Shown here: piece after piece, positions 14,168-20,200 of the stretch | How the letters are laid out: every line of letters begins with the position of its first letter | How positions within the stretch are numbered: the stretch's first letter is position 1 | DNA from: SZUA-1535 sp964594175 | GTDB taxonomy: Archaea > Aenigmatarchaeota > Aenigmatarchaeia > Aenigmatarchaeales > SZUA-1535 | Assembly (NCBI GenBank): GCA_964594175.1 | Contig: CAZQLM010000008.1 | Coordinates: forward strand, 1 to 22,425 | DNA: 22,425 bases | Direction: 5' to 3' | Position numbers and translations under genes: made by a program | Notes under the pieces: generated by a model | The model's input: only the letters and a program-made list of their open reading frames with translations | Told to the model about the DNA's origin: nothing | Database searches by the model: none

Positions 14168-14755
14168 ATGCATGTGAAAGAACAGATAAGGATTATAGGT
14201 TTTGATGACGGTCCATTTTCTAGAAGGAATAAAAGATGTTTGCTTGTAGGCTGTGTTTTTCGCGGTAGCAGGCAAATTGATGGTGTGGTTAGAACTTATG
14301 TAGAAGTAGATGGTCTTGACGCAACTGAAAGAATTGCGGGAGTGGTGAGAAAAAGCAAATTCAAAGATTCCCGTGTCATAATGCTTGACGGTATAACTTT
14401 TGCTGGATTTAACATAGTTAACATAAAAGAGCTTAGCAAGCTTACAGGAATGGGTGTAATTGCTATAAACAGGAAAAGACCAAATATAGATGAATTTTTG
14501 AAAGCTATGAAAAAATTTCCAGCATATAAAAAAAGATTGAAAGCTGTAAAGGATGCCGGAAAAATTTATTCCATTAAAGTGAGTGTTCACAATCAAGAAG
14601 GAAGAATTTATTTTCAAAAATCTGGGCTATCAAAAAAGGACACGGAAAAAATAATAAAAGTATCTCTTTATACATCTTTATTTCCAGAGCCTATAAGAGT
14701 GGCTCATTTAATAGCCACAGGTGTTGTGCTTGGCGAATCGAAAAGCAGAGCGTAA
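14168..14755 (+). CDS. DUF99 / endonuclease dU family protein
   Basis: 195 residues, normal for DUF99 (UPF0215). Signature motifs are IIGFDDGPF at 9-17 (D13, D14), VEVDGLDATERI at 45-56 (D48, D51) and IMLDGITFAGFNIVN at 71-85 (D74). These acidic residues occupy the places of the catalytic carboxylates of the endonuclease V fold. The Pfam family is named for endonuclease dU activity, cleavage of DNA at deoxyuridine and related deaminated bases, so a role in repairing deaminated DNA is likely. It is the first gene of a short operon with the signal peptidase, though the two functions look unrelated. It has a leaderless-type promoter and no abnormality. Confidence 0.88.
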   Translation: MHVKEQIRIIGFDDGPFSRRNKRCLLVGCVFRGSRQIDGVVRTYVEVDGLDATERIAGVVRKSKFKDSRVIMLDGITFAGFNIVNIKELSKLTGMGVIAINRKRPNIDEFLKAMKKFPAYKKRLKAVKDAGKIYSIKVSVHNQEGRIYFQKSGLSKKDTEKIIKVSLYTSLFPEPIRVAHLIATGVVLGESKSRA

Positions 14756-14762
14756 GAAAGGC

Positions 14763-15263
14763 GTGGAGAAACATAGAAAAAAGGGCTCAAAGCTTGAAGA
14801 CATTTTTTATTTAGCTCTTGGAGCCCTTTCAGCTTATTTGATTTATCAGTTTTTGGGAATTATTCTACATACACAAACGCCTATAGTAGCTGTAATGACC
14901 GAATCTATGATACCAACAATTTATCCAGGGGACGCCGTTGTTGTATATGGAAATGGCGAAATAAAAGTTGGAGATATAATAGTTTTTGATGCTTACAAAA
15001 AAGGTTGCAGAGATGCGTATGGAAGAATCGTAACGTATCCTATAATTCATCGCGTTATAAAGATAAATGAAGATGGAACTTATGAAACTAAGGGTGATCA
15101 CAACCTCTTTCAACTTCCTAACGGTTGCGAGAGTAGAATTTCAAGAGAATACGTTTACGGAAAAGCTATTCTCAAAATTCCTCTTGTGGGTTGGCCAAAG
15201 AAAATTTTGGTAGGTGTGCTAAACATTTTTGCTAATATTTTCATACCTTCCTATCCAAAATGA
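14763..15263 (+). CDS. Signal peptidase I, archaeal Ser/His type (family S26B)
   Basis: 167 residues from a GTG at 14763, seven bases after the DUF99 stop. No ATG exists near the start. GTG 14721 is also in frame but would overlap DUF99 by 35 bases, so I prefer 14763 with moderate certainty. After a basic N-terminus, one transmembrane segment spans about 12-34. The catalytic Ser is S48 in MTESMIPTIYPGD, and the second catalytic residue is H96 in IIHRV, where bacterial enzymes have Lys. D112 in KGDHN is the probable third residue. It cleaves signal peptides of secreted proteins outside the membrane, such as the one at 886. The C-terminus (GWPKKILVGVLNIFANIF) is hydrophobic and may be a second membrane contact. 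It overlaps the convergent gene by 23 bases. Confidence 0.9.
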   Translation: MEKHRKKGSKLEDIFYLALGALSAYLIYQFLGIILHTQTPIVAVMTESMIPTIYPGDAVVVYGNGEIKVGDIIVFDAYKKGCRDAYGRIVTYPIIHRVIKINEDGTYETKGDHNLFQLPNGCESRISREYVYGKAILKIPLVGWPKKILVGVLNIFANIFIPSYPK

Positions 15264-15696
15264 GATGAGAGAAAAAGCCCAAGAAAAAGAAAAATGCAGG
15301 AAGAAACGAATTTAATAGCAAAGCAGAGAATGCGCCCAAAAGCAAAGAACAAATTATTCCGAACTTTAACGAATGAAAGAATTTTCTATGCTTCACTCTT
15401 TTATGAAATAAAATGAGTAAAGCCAAAAACAATATGCAAGCTGCTACTTCAAAAGATTTTGTTGAGTTAATAAAAATTGCCAAAAGCAGAAAAATACTTG
15501 TATAAAGAAAATAGCGATGAATTCTAGAACGTTTTAAATCTATGTCCGGAATCAAAGCTCCAAAGAGGGAAGAAAAAAGCGAAAATACAAGAAGCTCATA
15601 ACTTAGGGTTATTCCTATAAATTTCAGAAAAGAAAGAAAAATAAAGAAGCTCACAATCCCGCCTAAAGCGTGATATTTGGTTTTCACGCTTTTCAC
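15241..15696 (-). CDS. YdjM-like membrane-bound putative metal-dependent hydrolase (DUF457)
   Basis: 151 residues from a GTG at 15696. Four or so hydrophobic segments (about 11-29, 33-50, 62-98 and 112-146) carry the polar residues of the YdjM/DUF457 family: H9 in KYHALGG, PDIDLKRSRIHR at 50-61 (D51, D53), H103 and H108 in KHRKFFHS, and H144 with D148 in FSHLILDRK. These probably bind metal at the membrane face. Family members are poorly characterised; phospholipid or other hydrolase activity has been proposed. Its 3' end overlaps the signal peptidase by 23 bases. Its start is 30 bases from the divergent RNA methyltransferase gene, so the promoter regions must overlap; no minus-strand TATA-like box at the usual spacing is clear. 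Confidence 0.8.
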   Translation of the reverse strand: MKSVKTKYHALGGIVSFFIFLSFLKFIGITLSYELLVFSLFSSLFGALIPDIDLKRSRIHRYFLYTSIFLLLAIFINSTKSFEVAACILFLALLILFHKRVKHRKFFHSLKFGIICSLLLGAFSALLLNSFLPAFFFFLGFFSHLILDRKV

Positions 15697-15698
15697 CA

Positions 15699-15708
15699 GT
15701 ATAAATTT
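15699..15708 (+). promoter_or_regulatory. TATA-like box for the RNA methyltransferase gene
   Basis: gtataaattt, centred about 23 bases before ATG 15727. A GGTG at 15716-15719 could add a weak ribosome-binding site. Confidence 0.4.
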
Positions 15709-15726
15709 TGATGAAGGTGCTAAAAA

Positions 15727-16608
15727 ATGTTTGAAAAGTACCGCGAAATTATTCCGAAATTTGATAAGTTTTTAGAAAGTGTAAAAGATTTTAGGCTTGT
15801 AAGCATAAGGGCTAACATTTTGAAAACAAGACCAAGTCTTCTGAAAAAATGCTTGGAAGAAAAGGGATTTGGGCTGAAATCTGTGAAATGGTACAGCAGC
15901 GCTTTTATTGTTGAAAGGAAAAAGGAATTAGTAGGAAAAACTTTGGAGCATATGCTTGGATATTATTACGTGCAGCGCTTGGAATCCATGATTCCTGCTC
16001 TTATTCTCAAACCGAAAAAACACGAGCTTATTCTTGATTTGTGCGCGGCTCCAGGTTCGAAAACTACGCAGATTGCAGAGCTAATGCGAAATACAGGAAG
16101 AATAATAGCAAACGATATCAGCGAAAAGCGATTGAAAGCGCTTTTCAGCAATTTAGAAAGGCAGGGGGTGGTGAATGTAAGCGTAACGAAGTGCGACGGA
16201 AGGAAATTTCCAAAAATCGTTAAATTCAGGAAAATTCTTGTTGACGCACCGTGCACAGCAGAAGGAAGAAGCTTCAAAGAAAGAAGCATAGCAGAAAGCA
16301 AAAAGCTCTGCGATAAGCAGTACAAGCTTTTAAAAAGAGCTGTGGAACTTTGCGAAAGTAATGGAATAGTTGTTTATTCCACATGCACTTTGTCACCAAT
16401 AGAAAACGAGCTCGTGATAAGCAGGATTTTAGGTGAATTTGAAAATGTAAGGGTTGAAAAAACAAAAGTAAAAGGAATAAAAGCCTGTAATGGTGTTGAG
16501 GAATGGAAAAATATGAAGTTCGAAAGCTCGGTAAAAAAATGCTTACGCTTTTATCCGCACATCTCTTGCACAGGTGGTTTCTTTGCGGCAAAGCTCAGAG
16601 TTCGTTAA
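15727..16608 (+). CDS. NOL1/NOP2/Sun-family RNA (cytosine-5) methyltransferase
   Basis: 293 residues. SAM motif I is DLCAAPGSKTTQIAEL at 104-119, the acidic end of strand 2 is ANDIS at 128-132 and DGRKF at 157-161. Motif IV is LVDAPCTAEG at 171-180 (C176, which releases the product), and motif VI is VVYSTCTLSPIENE at 215-228 (C220, the attacking Cys). Both catalytic cysteines are present. The enzyme makes 5-methylcytosine in rRNA or tRNA. Residues 1-95 form the usual N-terminal RNA-binding part; there is no PUA domain in the protein itself, but a separate PUA-like protein overlaps its 3' end. The pair look like an operon and probably act together. RNA target unknown. Confidence 0.92.
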   Translation: MFEKYREIIPKFDKFLESVKDFRLVSIRANILKTRPSLLKKCLEEKGFGLKSVKWYSSAFIVERKKELVGKTLEHMLGYYYVQRLESMIPALILKPKKHELILDLCAAPGSKTTQIAELMRNTGRIIANDISEKRLKALFSNLERQGVVNVSVTKCDGRKFPKIVKFRKILVDAPCTAEGRSFKERSIAESKKLCDKQYKLLKRAVELCESNGIVVYSTCTLSPIENELVISRILGEFENVRVEKTKVKGIKACNGVEEWKNMKFESSVKKCLRFYPHISCTGGFFAAKLRVR

Positions 16609-17032
16609 AATATTGAAAAAATTTGGAATAAAAGAAAGTTATGCAGAAAAATTTGGATTTGTAGAAAGTAAGAAAAATATTAGGATTACTTCGAAAGAAT
16701 ATCTAAAAGAGGCTCATTTACTTGGAGCAATAAGCGGCATAAGAATCTTCAGAAAAGGAGCCTTGCTCAATCCAAGTTCTAATTTCGTTTTTGTGTTTAA
16801 TGGAAAAATTAGGAAAAGAAGAATAAAGCTTTCGTTTAAGGAGTTAAAAGAGTTTTTCGAAAATGGAAAGCTCTGGAAAAAAACGAAGCTTCGAGGCTAT
16901 GTTTTTATTCTGTATCAAGGAAAAATTATTGCTCTTGGTTTTTCTCGGGAAAACGAGATAGAATGCTTTATGCCAAAGGATTTTAGGAAAAAAGCTTTAG
17001 AAATCCTTAAAGAAGAACATCTCCAGAAATAA
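16574..17032 (+). CDS. PUA-like RNA-binding protein (COG3270 type), partner of the RNA methyltransferase
   Basis: Up to 152 residues. The pattern GIRIFRKGALLNPSSNFVFVFNG at about 55-77 followed by LSFKELKEFFENGKLWKK and GYVFILYQGKIIALGFSRENEI is that of the PUA-like domain fused to some rRNA cytosine-5 methylases (RsmF type) or standing alone in archaea. It likely helps the adjacent methyltransferase bind rRNA. The start is uncertain: GTG 16574 lies within the previous gene, but AGGTGG at 16572-16577 could be a Shine-Dalgarno site for TTG 16583, which I find slightly more likely; TTG 16613 is another option. The first 30 residues look normal for the family. The end overlaps the convergent zinc-ribbon gene by 26 bases. 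Confidence 0.78.
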   Translation: MVSLRQSSEFVKILKKFGIKESYAEKFGFVESKKNIRITSKEYLKEAHLLGAISGIRIFRKGALLNPSSNFVFVFNGKIRKRRIKLSFKELKEFFENGKLWKKTKLRGYVFILYQGKIIALGFSRENEIECFMPKDFRKKALEILKEEHLQK

Positions 17033-17132
17033 AACCTTCTTCTATAACAAAACCACAAACCCTGCAGACTATTTCACCGTTTGGTTCTCTTCCAACATTT
17101 TCTGAACCACACTCAGGACAACGCAACGCCAT
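17007..17132 (-). CDS. Stand-alone TFB-type zinc ribbon protein
   Basis: 41 residues from ATG 17132, a start supported by a TATA-like box centred 27 bases upstream; the longer in-frame start at 17204 would put the promoter inside the gene. CPECGSENVGREPNGEIVCRVCG supplies two CxxC pairs, C5/C8 and C22/C25, in the spacing of the N-terminal zinc ribbon of transcription factor TFB. The ribbon is followed by only 16 residues (FVIEEGFISGDVLL at the end), so the cyclin folds that bind TATA-box DNA and TBP are absent. It could contact RNA polymerase as TFB's ribbon does, or be another zinc ribbon with an unrelated role. It is transcribed divergently from the ribonucleotide reductase gene. Confidence 0.7.
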   Translation of the reverse strand: MALRCPECGSENVGREPNGEIVCRVCGFVIEEGFISGDVLL

Positions 17133-17152
17133 AATAAATTTTATTTTGTCCT

Positions 17153-17166
17153 CTTTTAAAAATTTC
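17153..17166 (-). promoter_or_regulatory. TATA-like box for the zinc ribbon gene
   Basis: On the minus strand gaaatttttaaaag, centred 27 bases before ATG 17132. Confidence 0.5.
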
Positions 17167-17167
17167 T

Positions 17168-17206
17168 CATTACGGTGTAATGTTTCACAAAAAGGTGATA
17201 ACACCT
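17168..17206. repeat. Two inverted repeats in the divergent zinc ribbon / nrdJ promoter region
   Basis: CATTAC-GGT-GTAATG at 17168-17182 and AGGTG-ATAA-CACCT at 17193-17206 are perfect, with six- and five-base arms. The first sits directly upstream of the zinc ribbon TATA-like box, where an activator or repressor could bind. Both lie upstream of the nrdJ TATA-like box. Confidence 0.4.
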
Positions 17207-17235
17207 GCGGGAAATAAACTTCCTAGGATACAAAA

Positions 17236-17247
17236 TTATTTAAAAAA
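17236..17247 (+). promoter_or_regulatory. TATA-like box for nrdJ
   Basis: ttatttaaaaaa, centred about 48 bases before ATG 17289. Initiation some 25 bases downstream would give a leader of about 22 bases, unlike the leaderless genes around it. Confidence 0.45.
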
Positions 17248-17279
17248 TTTGATTTCAAATAACAATTACAGTTTTTTCT

Positions 17280-17285
17280 GGTGAT
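17280..17285 (+). promoter_or_regulatory. Ribosome-binding site for nrdJ
   Basis: GGTGAT, a perfect match to the anti-Shine-Dalgarno core, three bases before ATG 17289. It agrees with the longer leader predicted from the TATA-like box. Confidence 0.6.
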
Positions 17286-17288
17286 GAG

Positions 17289-20200
17289 ATGATAGAAAAA
17301 ATAAGAAAAAGAGATGGAGCTATTGTTACTTTTGATAAAAATAAAATAGGCGAAGCTATCTGGAAAGCTGCACAAGCTGTCGGAGGTAAGGACAGAGAAC
17401 TCGCATATAAACTCGCGGATGAAGTGATTAAACTACTTGAAAAATCTTTAAAACCTGGAGAAATTCCAAGCGTGGAGCAAGTGCAAGATTTGGTTGAGAA
17501 AGTTTTAGTAGAACACGGACATTATAGAACCGCGAAAGCTTACATCACGTACAGAAAAATGAAAGAAGAAATAAGAAAAGAAAAAATTGCTTTGCTTGGC
17601 GAGTTTTATGAAGAAAAAATTGCAAAACGTTTTTCAATAAACGCTATCCGATTAATGGTGAACCGCTATTTACAGAAAAATGAAAAGGGTGAGTTAATAG
17701 AAGGTCCTAAACAAATGTTTGAGCGTGTAGCTGCGCTAATCGTAATCCCAGACATACTTTACGATGAAAGAATTTTCGATAAAAATGCAAAACAAAAAAT
17801 TCACGAAAAAGAAGACTTTAGTCCAGACGAATTTGAAGGAAAACTTGGATTAGGAAAGGATAAAAACGGAAACGGTTTTGCTATTACGTGGAATCGCTTC
17901 CATCTTGAAAGAATGAAAGCTCTTTACGATGAGCTAAACGAAAAACGTTGCATGAAGCTTGCATGGAGCGAGTTTCTTAAAATGCTCTCTCAAGGAGAAT
18001 TCGATCGCTACTATGAAAACTTTCTCGAATATTTCAATATAATGGTGGAGAAAAAATTTTTGCCAAATTCTCCAACTCTTTTCAATGCTGGTGCCCCGCT
18101 CGGCCAGTTAAGCGCATGCTTTGTTATAGATATAGAAGATAATATGGAAAGTATAATGGAAAGCGCTAAGCAGGCTGCGATGATTTTCAAGTCTGGTGGA
18201 GGAATAGGAATAAATTATTCAAAGCTCCGCCCGGAAGGTGATCGAGTTTCAAGTACAGGCGGGACCGCAAGCGGGCCTGTAAGCTTTATGAGAATCATAG
18301 ATGTTGTTACAGACGTTGTAAAGCAAGGGGGGTGCATTTCCTTGAATTCCTGCCTTTTCACGGATCAGGGTATTTTACCGGCTTATGCATTGCCTGTTTT
18401 CAATCCAAAGGATTACTATCCACTTCCCATTTCCGTTTTCGATGGTAAGAATTTTACCGACGCATTTTTCGGAGCAATAGGAAATGCTCAGGAAATGCTT
18501 TTGTTCCACACAGAATACGGATACGAGCTTAAAGTAACACATCACGACTTAATCGCTACCGTAAATAAAAACGGAGAAATAATTTTCAAGCCTGCATGCG
18601 AAATAAAAACGGGTGATTACCTAGTTCTTTCCTTGGGAAATCATACTGGAAAGAAGGTCAGACTTGAAAAAATAGGAAAGCAGCATTTCAATGCCAACAA
18701 ACTGAAACTACCAGCATATCTCACACCAGAACTCGCGGAAATTTTAGGAATTTACATGGCAGATGGGTGTTTTAACAGTGGAAGGTTGTTGATTTCCTTT
18801 TCAGATAAAAATATTTTCAATTACTTTTCAGAAAAAATAAAACAAGTATTTGGACTGAAGGTAGGAGAAATAAGAAAAAGGCCTGGTTACTTGCATGCCA
18901 TGTGGTTTTCCAAGGATTTGGAAAAGTACTTCGAAAAAAGAGGGTGGAAGAAAAAAAGCTCAACAGAAGCTTTCATACCGCTCGATATTCTGCGCTCGGA
19001 AAAGCAAGTGCTGGCAGCATTCTTAAGGGCTCTTTTCGAAGGAGATGGATACGTGCACAGCCATGGCTATCCAGTGCTTTACACGACCTCAAAAAGATTG
19101 GCAAGGGATACGCAAATAGCACTGCTTTCCCTCGGAATACTTTCAAGAATAAGGAAAACTTCTGCAGAAAAAATACCTTCACAGAAGGGAAAAAATGATG
19201 TGTATACAGTTTTCATTGTAGAAAAAGAAAGCGTTAAAAAATTTCTTTCACAGATAGGCTTTATCTCTAAGGAGAAAAATGAAAAGGCGAAAAAAGTTTT
19301 GGATAAGAAATTCGAATACGTTCGAGTTATTCCCTTTGCTTCAAAGCGTTTGAGAAAAATTTACGAAAATTTGAAAAGAGAAGATAAAAAGTTAGCACAC
19401 GCTTTTTACAGAAAAGCGCACAAATACATGCTTGGTTATAGAAATTTTACCTTTAATGTTTTGAAAAGGCTGGAAAGAGAATTTCCCGTTTTGAAGGAAG
19501 AATTCAAGTACGCTGAAAACTTTGTCTTCGCAAAAGTGAAAGACATAAGCTCTGTTAAAGAGCCTGTATTCCATATCGAGACGCTTTCCGGAAAATACGT
19601 TTCAGACGGATTTCTTGTGCACAACAAGCGCCGTGGAGCGAACATGGGTATTCTCGAATGCTGGCACCCTGATATAATGAAATTTATTCACGCAAAGGAT
19701 AAGGAAGGTGAGTTTGAAAACTTTAATATCTCCGTAATGCTTGACCAAACCTTTTGGGAGGCTTGGAAAAAGAGTGAGCGCTATCCTTTAATTAATCCAA
19801 GAACAAAAAAAGTTGTAGCTTATCTTGACCCAAGAAAATTTTTGGAAGAAGTGGCTTATCTTGCTTGGAAAACTGGTGATCCGGGAGTACTTTTCAAAGA
19901 TAACATTAACAGAAGAAATGTAATGCTCGAAAGCAAAGGAGAGATAAGAGCTACTAACCCGTGCGTTACAGGAGACACGCTGATTGTTACTGATCACGGT
20001 TTGATAAGAGCGAAAGATTTAAAAGAAGGAATGAAGGTATGGACTTTAAATGGTTGGAGCGAAATAGAAAGAGTTTTTAACAACGGTGTGCAAAAAGTTT
20101 ATGAGGTTGAATTAGAAAACGGAATGAAAGTTAAGGTTACAAAGGATCATAAATTTTTAACGGAAAGCGGATGGAAAAAACTTGAAGAAATAAAAGAGGG

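Noticed and set aside
17133..17204. Longer start (17204) for the zinc ribbon protein
   Set aside because: The extension would cover the TATA-like box and one of the inverted repeats; the 24 extra residues have no zinc ribbon features.
17168..17288. Cobalamin riboswitch upstream of the B12-dependent reductase
   Set aside because: The leader predicted from the TATA-like box is only about 22 bases and no B12-box-like sequence or long stem structure is visible; only two short hairpins are present.
18333..18356. C355 (CLFTDQGIL) as the first residue of intein 1
   Set aside because: It resembles block A by itself, but the segment starting at C349 aligns without gaps to the start of intein 2, and only C349 restores the conserved QGG-KRR extein join.
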